A DNA stretch of 64,000 nt from Candidatus Protochlamydia sp. (GTDB lineage: Bacteria > Chlamydiota > Chlamydiia > Chlamydiales > Parachlamydiaceae): positions 1 through 64,000 of the forward strand of contig JACDAQ010000050.1 in assembly GCA_013695355.1 (NCBI GenBank), in the 5' to 3' direction. Below the pieces are notes generated by a model that searched no databases, had not been told where the DNA came from, and saw only the letters and a program-made list of their open reading frames with translations. Within the stretch, counting starts at the first letter, position 1. Each line of letters begins with the position of its first letter. A program made the translations under genes and the position numbers. Below are positions 44,681-54,744 of the stretch, in pieces.

Positions 44681-45318
44681 GTTACTGCTTGTTTTTGCAG
44701 CCAACCTTTTAGTTCGGCAAAAGGAATAATGACGGCACCTGCCTTCCGCATTACTTGCACGGCTTCATTCGAATCGTTAGGCTTTAAATTCACTCCCCTG
44801 CATGCATCCAAAATCACGTGGGCATTAAATCCCAGCTGGATCGCATCCAGAACAGAGTATTTAATGCAATAATCTGTGGCTAAGCCGGCAATATACAGGT
44901 CCTTTATACCTTTTTCCCTTAAATAATCTTCCAGGCCTGTCGATTTTAAATGACTATTGTCAAAAAAAGTGCTGTAGCTGTCTATAGCTACATTCGTTCC
45001 TTTATAAATGACTTTGTCAATATTTGTATGGTCCCAGCCTGGAGCAAAGTCAGAACCTTTGGTTTGCTGCACACAATGATCAGGCCAAAGGATTTGGTCC
45101 TTTCCTACAAGTTGGATGTGCTGACCTGCCTTTTTTCCATGGTTGCTGGCAAAGCTAAGATGATCTGCCGGATGCCAGTCTTTTGTTGCGATGATGAGAT
45201 CAAAGGGATACCGGACCATTTCATTCACTAGAGGAATAATTTCATTCCCCTGCTCTACTGCCAGAGACCCCCCAGGCAAAAAATCATTCTGAATGTCAAC
45301 AAGTAATAGTGCTTTCAT
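44677..45318 (-). CDS. pncA: Nicotinamidase
   Basis: Converts nicotinamide to nicotinate plus ammonia in NAD salvage. A 213-residue isochorismatase-fold enzyme with the catalytic triad Asp8 ('LLVDIQNDFLPGGSLAV'), Lys106 ('DKVIYKG') and Cys151 ('IAGLATDYCIKYSVLDA'). The metal site is Asp47-x-His49...His53 in 'DWHPADH'. Length equals the E. coli protein. It lies 8 bases downstream of pncB on the same strand, so the two successive steps are in one operon. Confidence 0.95.
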   Translation of the reverse strand: MKALLLVDIQNDFLPGGSLAVEQGNEIIPLVNEMVRYPFDLIIATKDWHPADHLSFASNHGKKAGQHIQLVGKDQILWPDHCVQQTKGSDFAPGWDHTNIDKVIYKGTNVAIDSYSTFFDNSHLKSTGLEDYLREKGIKDLYIAGLATDYCIKYSVLDAIQLGFNAHVILDACRGVNLKPNDSNEAVQVMRKAGAVIIPFAELKGWLQKQAVT

Positions 45319-45326
45319 GTTATCTC

Positions 45327-46823
45327 TTATGTTGAAGATGGGATGGCAGAGAGCTGCCGGATTTCTTTGATCAAATGGATTTTAATGTCATATAATGATT
45401 TTTCCATCCCCACCCAATAGATATGAGGATTGAGGAAACGCTTCGTCCCCACAGGAAAATGGGCCAGTTCCTTTTGGGTCCGCTGCCGGCTCTCTTGCAG
45501 GGTTGGCAAGGTGTAAACGCATTTTCCATCCCGAAAAATAGGTTCAAGCAGGTCTTTGCCCTGGAGTCCTTTTTTTATGATATGCTCTTTTGTGGGATCT
45601 AGTGGGTCTACTATGCACGAGCCTTCATGCAGCGGGGCCTGCAAGTTATAGATCACATCGGCAATGTTTTCTCTTTCTGAATAGTATCTCTTTACCTGCA
45701 AAATCCCCGGGTTGGAGATTTTTGCCATCTGCTCAGAAAGTTTAAGCTTGTATTTCCATGCCTCTCCGGGGTTGCGGATGGCAGATAATTTATAGACTCC
45801 GTCTAAGGCTGGCTGGTCCTTGCCTGTGATCAGGTTTGTTCCCACGGCCCACACATTGATTTGAGAGCCTTGACGTTTCAGTTCGCTAATGATCGTTTCA
45901 TCCAATTCATTGCTGGCTATAATAACGGTATCTGGAAACCCTGCCTGATTGAGCAAGTCACGGCTTTTGATGCTCAAGTCAGCCAAATCGCCCGAATCCA
46001 AACGAATCCCTAAAAATTTCTTCCCTTGCGATCTTAACCACAAGCCAACCTGGATGGCTTTTTTTACTCCTTCGATGGTATCATAGGTATCGACCAAAAA
46101 TACGCAATTATCAGGCATAGCCTCTGCATAGGTTTGAAAGGCGTCCATTTCTTCATCAAATACCATGATCCAGCTATGGGAGTGGGTCCCTTTAACCGGG
46201 ATGCCGAATAATTTTCCTGCCAGAACATTCGAAGTGGAGTCGCATCCCCCGATATAGGCTGCCCGGCTTGCGGTCAACGCTCCGTCAATCCCCTGGGAAC
46301 GTCTGAGCCCAAATTCTAATACAGGCTCTCCTTTGGCTGCAAGGCATATTCTAGCTGCCTTTGTGGCAATCAGAGTAGGGAAATTAATTAAATTTAAAAG
46401 GGGGCTTTCCAAAATCTGGCATTGGATCAAAGGTCCCTGTATCCGTAAAAGAGGCTCATAAGGAAATACAGCTGTCCCTTCAGGGACGGCATCGATTGAA
46501 CCTGTAAACTTCAGTTTGGATAAATAATCTAAAAATTCAGCTGAAAAATAGGGGTTGCCGGCCGGGTTCAAAAGCTGCTCCAAATAAGCGAGATCTGAGC
46601 TATCAAAATGAAACCTTTCAATGAATTCGACCACAGATTCCAGTCCAGCTGCAATAGTAAACCCTCCCTGAAAAGGAGTCCTGCGAAAAAACAAATGAAA
46701 TACGGCTTCTTTTTTATCCAATCCCATTTTCCAGTAGCCATAAGACATGGTCAATTGATATAGATCAGTCAATAATGCTAATGATTTGTCATAAAAATGA
46801 GAATCAGGCCTGCCTTTGCTCAT
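45327..46823 (-). CDS. pncB: Nicotinate phosphoribosyltransferase
   Basis: Makes nicotinate mononucleotide from nicotinate and PRPP; it uses the product of the neighbouring nicotinamidase. 498 residues, the long bacterial/human-like form. Blocks include 'LLTDLYQLTMSYGYWK', 'GGFTIAAGLESVVEFI', 'FGLRRSQGIDGALTASRA', 'GIPVKGTHSHSWIMVF' (the histidine whose phosphorylation stimulates the reaction lies in this HSH region), and 'GIRLDSGDLADLSIKSR' with 'IIASNELDE'. All are conserved in the family. With pncA this gives a complete nicotinamide-to-NaMN route. Confidence 0.95.
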   Translation of the reverse strand: MSKGRPDSHFYDKSLALLTDLYQLTMSYGYWKMGLDKKEAVFHLFFRRTPFQGGFTIAAGLESVVEFIERFHFDSSDLAYLEQLLNPAGNPYFSAEFLDYLSKLKFTGSIDAVPEGTAVFPYEPLLRIQGPLIQCQILESPLLNLINFPTLIATKAARICLAAKGEPVLEFGLRRSQGIDGALTASRAAYIGGCDSTSNVLAGKLFGIPVKGTHSHSWIMVFDEEMDAFQTYAEAMPDNCVFLVDTYDTIEGVKKAIQVGLWLRSQGKKFLGIRLDSGDLADLSIKSRDLLNQAGFPDTVIIASNELDETIISELKRQGSQINVWAVGTNLITGKDQPALDGVYKLSAIRNPGEAWKYKLKLSEQMAKISNPGILQVKRYYSERENIADVIYNLQAPLHEGSCIVDPLDPTKEHIIKKGLQGKDLLEPIFRDGKCVYTLPTLQESRQRTQKELAHFPVGTKRFLNPHIYWVGMEKSLYDIKIHLIKEIRQLSAIPSST

Positions 46824-46906
46824 AAAATGGAACCTTTTTTTAGCGTTTTAGCTTTGCAATAGAATACTCTATTTCTTATTCTATGTGAAGCACCCATGGA
46901 GGATCT

Positions 46907-47656
46907 ATGAAACTTCGTTTTTTGGCCCACTTTTTTCTTGTTCTATCCTTCCTTTTTTTTGGCAGGGAATTTTTGCCCGCGCAAAGATTGTATTTAAAAG
47001 AAAATCTTCAAAGGGCCAGGCGGGGCGACTACCTGGTAATTGCTTCAAATAAAACGCAAACGCTTATGCATATTTATGACAAACAGCCTAATGTCATTAC
47101 AATTGAAGAAATAGCTGTCCCGGAAGGGCGCGCGCCAAAAAGAATGGCCTGGAAAGATTGGATCCAACAAAATGCTCCTGGCAATACATCTTGGGTCATG
47201 TACGAAATCGATCTTCAATCTGGCCAAATGGTCCGCTATTTTTCTTTTACAAAAAATGGGTGGTATTCAATCCCCGATGCAGACAATTTCCTTTCAAAAT
47301 TGCTCAATCTAAGTCTAACTAAAATTCCAGAAGATGAACGAAAACGTGCAGGTCCCAAATCTAGCTCTGGGCCTGATCTTCGCCCTCTTTGGCAGCCACG
47401 CATGATTGTGGACGGACGCCCGATCAACAAAGTACAATTTGATGCCTGGCGCACAAGATGGCCTCGAGATAGCAGCGAATTATCGGGCAGGGTCATTGAG
47501 ATCTATCTTCCTCAGGAAAGTCAGGTCTACCCATCGTATTTCCCTTATTGGCTCCAAATCAATGGCGCCATTGGCAGGGCAAAAGTACGTATTATTGACT
47601 CGGGAAGAGGGCTCCACTCCCCTAAACCTCCTTTAACTGCCATAGGAAGCAGCTAA
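46907..47656 (+). CDS. Conserved chlamydial secreted protein of unknown function
   Basis: 249 residues. A long N-terminal hydrophobic leader (MKLRFLAHFFLVLSFLFF...) looks like a signal peptide or anchor. The body contains 'GDYLVIASNKTQTLMHIYD', 'TIEEIAVPEGRAPKRMAWK' and 'YEIDLQSGQMVRYFSFTKNG', later 'IEIYLPQESQVYPSYFPYW', all beta-rich. I do not know a function. In Chlamydia a hypothetical gene (CT021 region) lies beside lepB (CT020) and ileS (CT019). The same position here suggests this is its counterpart, an inference from gene order only. The 330 bases between it and lepB show nothing beyond AT-rich DNA. Confidence 0.65.
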   Translation: MKLRFLAHFFLVLSFLFFGREFLPAQRLYLKENLQRARRGDYLVIASNKTQTLMHIYDKQPNVITIEEIAVPEGRAPKRMAWKDWIQQNAPGNTSWVMYEIDLQSGQMVRYFSFTKNGWYSIPDADNFLSKLLNLSLTKIPEDERKRAGPKSSSGPDLRPLWQPRMIVDGRPINKVQFDAWRTRWPRDSSELSGRVIEIYLPQESQVYPSYFPYWLQINGAIGRAKVRIIDSGRGLHSPKPPLTAIGSS

Positions 47657-47986
47657 GAAACCGTTTTATCAACAATATAAAAGTTGTAGTTATTTTTAAA
47701 TATTTCAAACACGCTTCAGAAATTTATAAACAGTTAATAGACAAGTTGCTTATATTTAGTAACTTACAAATCAATCCTTGATACAAAGTATTCGTCATCC
47801 GTCTAAAATTTTTGCAATTCTAATTTTTATCCACATTTTCCTTTCAATTTTCCCACAAAAAGAAGGGTTAGTTGTTAACGCTTTTGGTAATTTAGGCGTA
47901 CAAAAGGCGTAATTCAAAATGTTCATTGCCATTTGAAAGAAAATTTCGTATGCTTGAAACCCACTATAAACCCCTCACGAGTCATT

Positions 47987-49903
47987 ATGTTTGATCAATC
48001 TGCCCGCGTTAACTCTCTATCCAAATCACGACAAATCCTTAAAGCTGCTTACAAGGCCTATAAGAAAAAAGGGGCCCAACTTTCACCCGATCGTCTTCAT
48101 TTCTTAGAAACGCGCTTGCACGCTTTAGATCAAGCGATATTGGCGGGTGATCGAGAGGAAGCGGATAGGCTGAGTAAGGAAGTAGATCCTTTCGTAAAGG
48201 CATATTTTAAGAAAAGTCCATTGGAATATTTGTGGGAAATTGGCTTTGCTATCCTTGTCGCCCTTGCAATTGCAACAATTGTGCGTCAAACTTGGTTTGA
48301 ACTTTATGAAATCCCAACCGGATCGATGCGTCCCACTTTTAAGGAACAAGACCATTTAACGGTAACGAAAACAACGTTCGGTTTAAACATTCCTCTGCAG
48401 ACAGCGCATTTCTTTTTTGATCCTAAATTGGTGCAAAGGACAGGGATCATCATTTGGTCAGGAGACGGGATATCCCATTTAGACTCTGATTCAACATTTA
48501 TGGGCATTTTCCCTTATACAAAACGGTATATTAAACGCTGCATGGGCAAGCCGGGAGATACCGTTTATTTTTATGGAGGAAAAATCTATGGGATGGACAG
48601 TGACGAAAAAGATCTGGTGGAACTACGGGATAGCCCTCACCTTGCCAAGCTTGACCATGTACCATTCACCAACTTTGAAGGACGCCGCTCATTTGTGCAG
48701 GATCCCAAAACTAAATTAATTAAGCAGGCCATTTTCCATCATTTCAACCTCCCTGCCGGAAGATTTAAATTTAGTACCTACGCGATCAATGGAGAAGTTT
48801 TTAATGGAGAGGAGTGGATCAAAGACGATCCGGTGGCGCAAAAAGGACCTCATCAAAAGATTGAAACCTATAGTGATCTTTGGGGGATAAGAAATTTTGC
48901 TTTGGCCAGATTGCTGACTAAAGAGCAGGTCAGAAAATTCACTACTTTTTCAACTGATAAAATGGAGGAAGGAGAACTTTATCTTGAACTTCGCCATACA
49001 CCAAGTTTGAGCTTTCCCAGTCCCTTGATTTCTGAGCATTTTGGAGCCAATATCATGGGATATACGACGGTATTACCTTTGCAAGAAAAGCATATTAAGG
49101 CTTTGATGAACAATATGTATACCTGCCGTTTTATTGTTGAAAATGGCAAGGCTTCCTCTTATCGCATTGACTCAAAAAGAAAAGGATCTTCCCTAACCAG
49201 TCCTGCTTTTCCCGGCCTATCAAATGGAACCTATGAAATGTATTATGGAAAAGCTTTGAACATTGGCTGGGGTGGCATGACTTCTCTTCTGCCAGCAGAC
49301 AATCCATTGAACAGCCTGAAACCTGCCCATGTGCAGGAGATATTTAACGTGGGAATCGAAATGAACACGCATGTTGAGCCGCATAGCACTGAACAACATT
49401 TCTTCCCCAACAGGTATGTTTATTTCCGTGAAGGATCTCTTTATGCGTTGGGAGGAGTTTTAATGAAAAAAGAAGATCCCCTTTTAAAATCATTTAAGGA
49501 GAGAGAAAATGAAAGAGAGAAAGAGGGCACTGAAACATCTCCTTATGTGGCTTTCAAAGATTATGGCCCTCCATTAAAAGAAAACGGGGAACTCGATAAA
49601 GAGTTTTTACGAACTTTTGGTCTAAAAATACCGGAAAAACATTACTTGGCTTTGGGTGATAATCATGCCATGAGCCAAGACAGCCGCTCTTTCGGTCCAG
49701 TTCCGCAAGCAAACCTTCAGGGCACCCCTTCATTTATATTATGGCCGCCGGGTGAGCGTTGGGGCTTGCCAAATCAAAAACCTTATCCCCTTTTAACTCT
49801 TCCAAGGTTGATCGTATGGAGCATAGTCCTCTTGATCACGCTGATTTGGTGGGGAATCAATCGGCGCAATCGGAACAAACCTATTTTTAAAAAAATTGGA
49901 TGA
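47987..49903 (+). CDS. lepB: Signal peptidase I, chlamydial long form
   Basis: 638 residues from the ATG at 47987; an in-frame TTG at 47933 is less likely. It cleaves signal peptides on the outer face of the inner membrane. A membrane helix ('FAILVALAIATIVRQTWF', about 87-105) precedes the catalytic serine Ser113 in 'IPTGSMRPTF'. The general base is Lys183 in 'RYIKRCMGKPGD'. Box E, 'ALGDNHAMSQDSRSFGPV', comes only near residue 565. The intervening 350 residues are the large insertion found in chlamydial LepB (about 628 residues in C. trachomatis) but not in other bacteria. A second hydrophobic segment ends the protein ('LIVWSIVLLITLIWWGI'). Confidence 0.92.
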   Translation: MFDQSARVNSLSKSRQILKAAYKAYKKKGAQLSPDRLHFLETRLHALDQAILAGDREEADRLSKEVDPFVKAYFKKSPLEYLWEIGFAILVALAIATIVRQTWFELYEIPTGSMRPTFKEQDHLTVTKTTFGLNIPLQTAHFFFDPKLVQRTGIIIWSGDGISHLDSDSTFMGIFPYTKRYIKRCMGKPGDTVYFYGGKIYGMDSDEKDLVELRDSPHLAKLDHVPFTNFEGRRSFVQDPKTKLIKQAIFHHFNLPAGRFKFSTYAINGEVFNGEEWIKDDPVAQKGPHQKIETYSDLWGIRNFALARLLTKEQVRKFTTFSTDKMEEGELYLELRHTPSLSFPSPLISEHFGANIMGYTTVLPLQEKHIKALMNNMYTCRFIVENGKASSYRIDSKRKGSSLTSPAFPGLSNGTYEMYYGKALNIGWGGMTSLLPADNPLNSLKPAHVQEIFNVGIEMNTHVEPHSTEQHFFPNRYVYFREGSLYALGGVLMKKEDPLLKSFKERENEREKEGTETSPYVAFKDYGPPLKENGELDKEFLRTFGLKIPEKHYLALGDNHAMSQDSRSFGPVPQANLQGTPSFILWPPGERWGLPNQKPYPLLTLPRLIVWSIVLLITLIWWGINRRNRNKPIFKKIG

Positions 49904-49913
49904 AGTTTCAAAA

Positions 49914-49946
49914 AAGGCGCAATAATTCTTTTTATTATTGCGCCTT
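49914..49946 (+). terminator. Rho-independent terminator of lepB
   Basis: AAGGCGCAATAAT and ATTATTGCGCCTT form a perfect 13-bp stem with a T-rich loop, followed by CTTTAG, ten bases after the lepB stop. Confidence 0.8.
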
Positions 49947-50026
49947 CTTTAGTTAATTAATTAAAAACCATTGAATTATTTAGCCTCATGTGGGAAAACG
50001 TAATTTATTAATTTTATGGAGTTTAA

Positions 50027-50959
50027 ATGACTATTAATCATACTTTTTGTGTTGAGAATTTACAACAGTATGCACAAGTATCCGCAGCTGAAGGATTGCT
50101 AAGTTGTGTTAGACATAATAAAATTCTTGATAAAGCTTTCATTACGACTCTCGCTTTAAATATTATCTTTGCGGTTGCCACACCGCTGACCCTTGGCATG
50201 ACAGCAATTATCCCTTCACTTTTTTGCATAGCGAGTGGTGGTCTAGGTATTTTGAATGTCTATTCCTTGCGCGAACGTCTATTCCTAAAAAAAGAGGCTG
50301 CTAGCTGGGAACCAATTTTTAAGGACATTCTTGAGGGCAACTACACGTCGGCTGAGAGAAGCCTAAAAAGAAAAATAGATTCCATCGTCAGCCAGGCTGA
50401 AAAAGGGATTGCTCTAAGTACCTATGCCCATAAATTTACCGTTCTAGAAAATCGATATATTCCACATCAAGGTGAGCAATTTTTCTTTTCTTTGGAGTAT
50501 CAAACTTCAATTTTAAAATCACTTCAGACGAGAAATATTATTTCCGATCAATTGAAAAATGAATTAGAGCGCGATGGGCAAAGATGCCTTCGAATAGCAA
50601 ATAATGTTTCTGATGCAATTGAAGAGGCAAATCATTTTCAAAATACTGGAATTCGTTTTACAGGAAGAAAAATACATAATTATTCCCTGTTACTTTTTTT
50701 AGACATCAGGAAAGCAGTCATCAACTTAGTAAGAAATACTAGGTCCGAAGAGGATCATTATATAGAAAGAGACCTTTCTGCTTATCAATCTTATTTTAAA
50801 TTGATTCAAACCAATGGGCAAGGTGCAGATCAAATAAATCCTTTATGGTTTCAGAATATAGCGGAGTGCGAAACAATCAGGGAACTCTATCACACTTTGA
50901 ACTCTATGGAAGTTGAACATTTAAATTTTGCTGAAGAATTACCTTTAGAAAATCAATAG
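50027..50959 (+). CDS. Inc-like membrane protein, unknown
   Basis: 310 residues. Two hydrophobic segments, about 36-58 ('FITTLALNIIFAVATPLTL') and 63-84 ('IIPSLFCIASGGLGILNVY'), are separated by a few residues. This bilobed hydrophobic domain is the main signature of chlamydial inclusion-membrane proteins. The N-terminal 35 residues are short and polar; the C-terminal 220 are helical and soluble with no known motif ('GNYTSAERSLKRKIDSIV', 'FFFSLEYQTSILKSLQTR'). Layout resembles the protein at 533. It sits between lepB and ileS, which are closer neighbours in Chlamydia. The ribosome site is TATGGAG, 7 bases before the ATG. Confidence 0.65.
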   Translation: MTINHTFCVENLQQYAQVSAAEGLLSCVRHNKILDKAFITTLALNIIFAVATPLTLGMTAIIPSLFCIASGGLGILNVYSLRERLFLKKEAASWEPIFKDILEGNYTSAERSLKRKIDSIVSQAEKGIALSTYAHKFTVLENRYIPHQGEQFFFSLEYQTSILKSLQTRNIISDQLKNELERDGQRCLRIANNVSDAIEEANHFQNTGIRFTGRKIHNYSLLLFLDIRKAVINLVRNTRSEEDHYIERDLSAYQSYFKLIQTNGQGADQINPLWFQNIAECETIRELYHTLNSMEVEHLNFAEELPLENQ

Positions 50960-50974
50960 AAAGTATCAAGCCCT

Positions 50975-51020
50975 GCAAGATATGAAAATTAAAACTCTTT
51001 GTTTAGCTTTCATATCCTGC
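50975..51020. terminator. Hairpin between convergent genes, probable bidirectional terminator
   Basis: GCAAGATATGAAA (50975-50987) pairs with TTTCATATCCTGC (51008-51020), 12 of 13 positions, between the ends of the Inc-like gene and ileS. There is no long T run, so termination strength is uncertain. Confidence 0.5.
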
Positions 51021-51031
51021 CATTATGCTAT

Positions 51032-54000
51032 TTAGCATTTAGTGACTTTCTGAATAGCAATCGTGGTCATCTCGCCGTTCAAATCCCACTCTACCCCCTC
51101 GCAAGGGCCAAACTTCACTTCAGTTGCCAAAACTTCATTGAAGATGTAATTCTGATGATTTTTTAAACAAGCGATCATCCTATCTGTTGCGTCTATGTGT
51201 AGAATAATTCTGTCTGTGACTGCAAAATCAGCCTCTCTTCTCATGGTATTGACTTTATTGACAAGCTCCCGTGCCAGCCCTTCCAAAAGGAGATCTTCAG
51301 TAAGATTTGTATCCAGGGCAATGGTAATAGTACCCTGATTAGCTGCAATCATCCCCTCATGCACGACCCTTTCAACCTGCACATCTTCTGAAGTCAATGT
51401 TATTTTATGCCCCTCTAAATTGATGACAACAGGCACATCGTTCATCAGATCATTCAACTGCTTTTGATCGAATTGTTCGATGGCTGCCTGCGCCGGCCGC
51501 ATGAATTTGCCAACTTTTTTACCTAAAATACGAAAATTCGGCTTTGCCTTTAAACCCACGAAATCCGTTTCATTTGCATTAAAAAGCACTTCCTTAACAT
51601 TGAGCTCTTCAGCAATTAAATGCTGCTGATCTTTCAAAAATTCAAGAACCTTAGGATCAGCTGATGCGAGGTGCGCGGCCGGAAGGGGTTGGCGCACTTT
51701 TAGTTTATGCTCTTTGCGTAAGGCATGTCCTAAACTGACCGTGATCTGCACGACCGCCATCTCGGCCTCCAATTTTTCATGACGCGAGCTGGAATCATAA
51801 ATGGGGAAATCACACAGGTGCACCGATTCAGGCATTTCGGGCGATCGAAGGTTCTGATAGATCGATTCGCAGATAAAAGGGATGAAGGGAGCCGCAATTT
51901 TTGTCAATTCTAGCAACACATGGTACAATGTTTCAAAAGCCTGGGCACGGTCAGAACTCTCCTGATCATTCCAGAAACGGCGACGTGAGCGGCGGATGTA
52001 CCAGTTTGTCAATTTGTCAATAAAATCAACAAAAGGCTCAACCGCATGGGAGAGATCATAATCGTCCATTCCCTTTTCCACGTTGCTGATCAGCTGGTTC
52101 AGCAATGAAAGGATCCACTGGTCGATGGCCTGTTCAGGTTTTTGCTTCTGAGCTGGCTTCCATTTATAAATGCCTGCGTAAGTAATAAAAAAGGTATAGG
52201 CATTCCAAAATGGAAGGAGAATTTGCCTTAGGCACAACTCAACGCCATTTTTTGAAAAGGCGAGGTCATTTCCTTTCACAGCGGGACTATGCAGCATATA
52301 AAGACGGATGGCATCTGCGCCATATTGCTGGATCACCTCAGCAGGATCGGGATAATTTTTAAGCCGTTTCGACATTTTCGCCCCATTCTCAGCCAGAATG
52401 AGGCCGTTGACAATGACATTTTTCATGGCGGGCTGATTGAACAAAGCTGCTGAAAGGACTGTCAGTGTATAAAACCACCCGCGTGTCTGGTCAAGCCCCT
52501 CGGCAATGAAATCAGCCGGAAAATTTTTCTCAAACAAATCTTCATTTTCAAAAGGATAGTGATTTTGAGCATAGGGCATCGATCCCGATTCAAACCAGCA
52601 ATCGAATACTTCGGGGATGCGGCGGAAAACCTTGCCATTTTTTTCAATGGTCAGATCATCAATAAAATGACGGTGCAGATCTTCGATTTTGGCTGTCGTC
52701 AGTTCTTCGAGTTCCCGTATGCTCCCTACTGCCAGGATTTCGCCATCTTCTGAACGCCATAGTGGAATAGGGGTTCCCCAATAGCGGTTACGGCTGATCG
52801 ACCAATCCCTTGCCCCTTCCAGCCATTTACCAAAACGGCCATATTGAATGTGTTCAGGGGTCCAATGGACTTTGCTATTAGCTTCGAGCAAGCGATCTTT
52901 GATTTTTTCAACGGCCACAAACCAGCTCGTCACTGTTTTATAGATGAGCGGGGTGTCTGAGCGGGGGCAAAAAGGATAGCGGTGGCGGCAAGTTCCCTGG
53001 TGCACGATCTTTCCTTCCAGCTTTAAGCGGCGCATGATCTCTTTGTCAGCATCTTTGACAAAAAGTCCGGCATATTCAGGAATTTCAGAAGTAAACTGTC
53101 CATTATTATCGACTGGGCAGACTGGGGCGATACCGGCCTTTTGACAGGCATAAAAGTCAACCTCTCCAAAGGCTGGAGCCGTTTGAACTATTCCTGTACC
53201 CTCTTCAAGCGAAACAGAATCTTCTAATAAGATTTTAAAAGCCCCTTTATGGGAACGGTCATTAAAATAATCAAATAAAGGGATATATTGATTCCCTTCG
53301 AGTTCCAATCCTGGAAACGTTCGCAAAATTGTAAAGCCATCAATCTCGGTATAATAGCTATTCAATCTGGCGTAAGCTAAAATAAAATGGCGCTTGGACG
53401 AATGATCCAAAATTTCTACATATTCGATCATTGGTCCTACCATGAGGGCAAGATTCGAGACTAGTGTCCAGGGTGTTGTCGTCCAGGCAAGAAAGTAGGT
53501 ATTAGGCTTGTCGCGCGATCTGAAAGCAACGGTCAATGAAGGATCGTCGACATCTTTATAATTTTCTGAAGCTTCGAAATTTGATAGCGGAGTTCCTAAT
53601 TTGGCTGAAAAAGGCATGACTTTATACCCTTCATAAACCAAACCCTCCTTATAGAGTTCCTTGAATACCCACCAGACGCTTTCCATGAACAAAAGGTCCA
53701 TCGTACGGTAGGTTTGGTTGAAATCAACCCAGCGCCCCATCCGGTTCACCGTTGCTTTCCACTCTTCAGTATAGCGTAGGACAATACTTCGGCACTCTTC
53801 ATTGAAACGGGCAATGCCGAATTCTTCGATTGATTTAGCGCCAGAAAGGCCAAAAGACTTTTCAATTTCATTTTCTACAGGCAGGCCATGACAATCCCAT
53901 CCAAAACGTCTGGGAACGCAAAAGCCTTTCATAGTTTTATATCTCAATACGACATCTTTGATAGTCCCAGCCAAAATGTGGCCGTAATGAGGAAGACCGG

Positions 54001-54148
54001 TAGCAAAAGGAGGACCGTCATAAAAAGTAAATAAGGGATTTTTTTGCCGGTCAGCAATGGATTTTTCAAACAGCTGTCCTTCCATCCAAAATTTCAAAAT
54101 TTTCTTTTCTCTTTCATCGAAAGATTCTTGAGGGACTTCTTTAAACAT
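51032..54148 (-). CDS. ileS: Isoleucyl-tRNA synthetase, eukaryal-type (type 2)
   Basis: A 1038-residue class I synthetase charging tRNA-Ile. The HIGH motif is HYGH (54-57) in 'ATGLPHYGHILAGTIKD', and KMSKR is complete at about 591-595 in 'AENGAKMSKRLKNYPDP'. The editing (CP1) domain shows 'FLAWTTTPWTLVSNLAL', the T-rich peptide, and 'GTGIVQTAPAFGEVDFY'. The C-terminal part lacks the zinc-finger end of the standard bacterial enzyme and carries 'KVRQPLPAAHLAS', typical of the eukaryal-like ileS2 form that chlamydiae have. Such forms are associated with mupirocin resistance in other bacteria. Confidence 0.95.
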   Translation of the reverse strand: MFKEVPQESFDEREKKILKFWMEGQLFEKSIADRQKNPLFTFYDGPPFATGLPHYGHILAGTIKDVVLRYKTMKGFCVPRRFGWDCHGLPVENEIEKSFGLSGAKSIEEFGIARFNEECRSIVLRYTEEWKATVNRMGRWVDFNQTYRTMDLLFMESVWWVFKELYKEGLVYEGYKVMPFSAKLGTPLSNFEASENYKDVDDPSLTVAFRSRDKPNTYFLAWTTTPWTLVSNLALMVGPMIEYVEILDHSSKRHFILAYARLNSYYTEIDGFTILRTFPGLELEGNQYIPLFDYFNDRSHKGAFKILLEDSVSLEEGTGIVQTAPAFGEVDFYACQKAGIAPVCPVDNNGQFTSEIPEYAGLFVKDADKEIMRRLKLEGKIVHQGTCRHRYPFCPRSDTPLIYKTVTSWFVAVEKIKDRLLEANSKVHWTPEHIQYGRFGKWLEGARDWSISRNRYWGTPIPLWRSEDGEILAVGSIRELEELTTAKIEDLHRHFIDDLTIEKNGKVFRRIPEVFDCWFESGSMPYAQNHYPFENEDLFEKNFPADFIAEGLDQTRGWFYTLTVLSAALFNQPAMKNVIVNGLILAENGAKMSKRLKNYPDPAEVIQQYGADAIRLYMLHSPAVKGNDLAFSKNGVELCLRQILLPFWNAYTFFITYAGIYKWKPAQKQKPEQAIDQWILSLLNQLISNVEKGMDDYDLSHAVEPFVDFIDKLTNWYIRRSRRRFWNDQESSDRAQAFETLYHVLLELTKIAAPFIPFICESIYQNLRSPEMPESVHLCDFPIYDSSSRHEKLEAEMAVVQITVSLGHALRKEHKLKVRQPLPAAHLASADPKVLEFLKDQQHLIAEELNVKEVLFNANETDFVGLKAKPNFRILGKKVGKFMRPAQAAIEQFDQKQLNDLMNDVPVVINLEGHKITLTSEDVQVERVVHEGMIAANQGTITIALDTNLTEDLLLEGLARELVNKVNTMRREADFAVTDRIILHIDATDRMIACLKNHQNYIFNEVLATEVKFGPCEGVEWDLNGEMTTIAIQKVTKC

Positions 54149-54295
54149 ACTGTTCTCTATTATCCAAAATGAATTTATTCCTGTTAACTATACACCATAA
54201 AGATTACTTCTTTCTACGGTAAAAGTCCATATTGTTTCCATCCAAATTTCGATTTTCAATAAATGCTAAACTTGGTATGATTAAAGTATAGAAAT

Positions 54296-54704
54296 GGGGG
54301 TGTTACGGTTTCGACTAGGAAACGAAAAATTGATTGCATGCGGAGGATATCGGTTGGCCTCCTAAAAAAACCGGTAAAAACAATAAATGCTAACAACAGC
54401 AATTATTTTGCAGACCAAAGAGCTCTTGATGAGTCTTCTTGTGCTGCTGCCGCTGCTTAAGACCTAATAGTTTTTCGCAGCCCGATAGCCTGAGATTGGA
54501 CCAAGGATTTCAGAATCTATCGTCATTTACTTGGTATGAATTTCAACTTCGCCGTTTCTAGGAGTTGATCTTTCGAGATTAAATGAAACAAACCGGTCTT
54601 ATTGGCGCGTTCTGCATAGAGACTGGGGATTTTACAGGACGATAAGCATGTAGTGGTTAATTCGTAGTTTGCCAAGGACGAGAGTTCAATTCTCTCCACC
54701 TCCA
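54296..54704 (+). ncRNA. ssrA: Transfer-messenger RNA (tmRNA)
   Basis: 409 bases. The 5' end GGGGGTG pairs with CACCTCC before the final A (54704), and the T-arm '..gagagttcaattctctcc' gives the tRNA-like domain. The conserved 'tgttacggtttcgac' start is typical. The tag reading frame begins at GCT 54389 (resume alanine) and runs to TAA at 54458-54460, encoding a 23-residue tag that starts ANNSNYFADQ and ends SSCAAAAA. The alanine-rich hydrophobic end fits recognition by ClpXP-like proteases. CCA is not encoded. Confidence 0.95.
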
Positions 54705-54712
54705 AATTACTC

Positions 54713-54744
54713 AAAAGGCTTCAGTTTTACGACTGAAGCCTTTT
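54713..54744 (+). terminator. Rho-independent terminator of ssrA
   Basis: AAAAGGCTTCAG and CTGAAGCCTTTT form a perfect 12-bp stem, followed by ATTTTC, nine bases after the tmRNA end. Confidence 0.85.
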
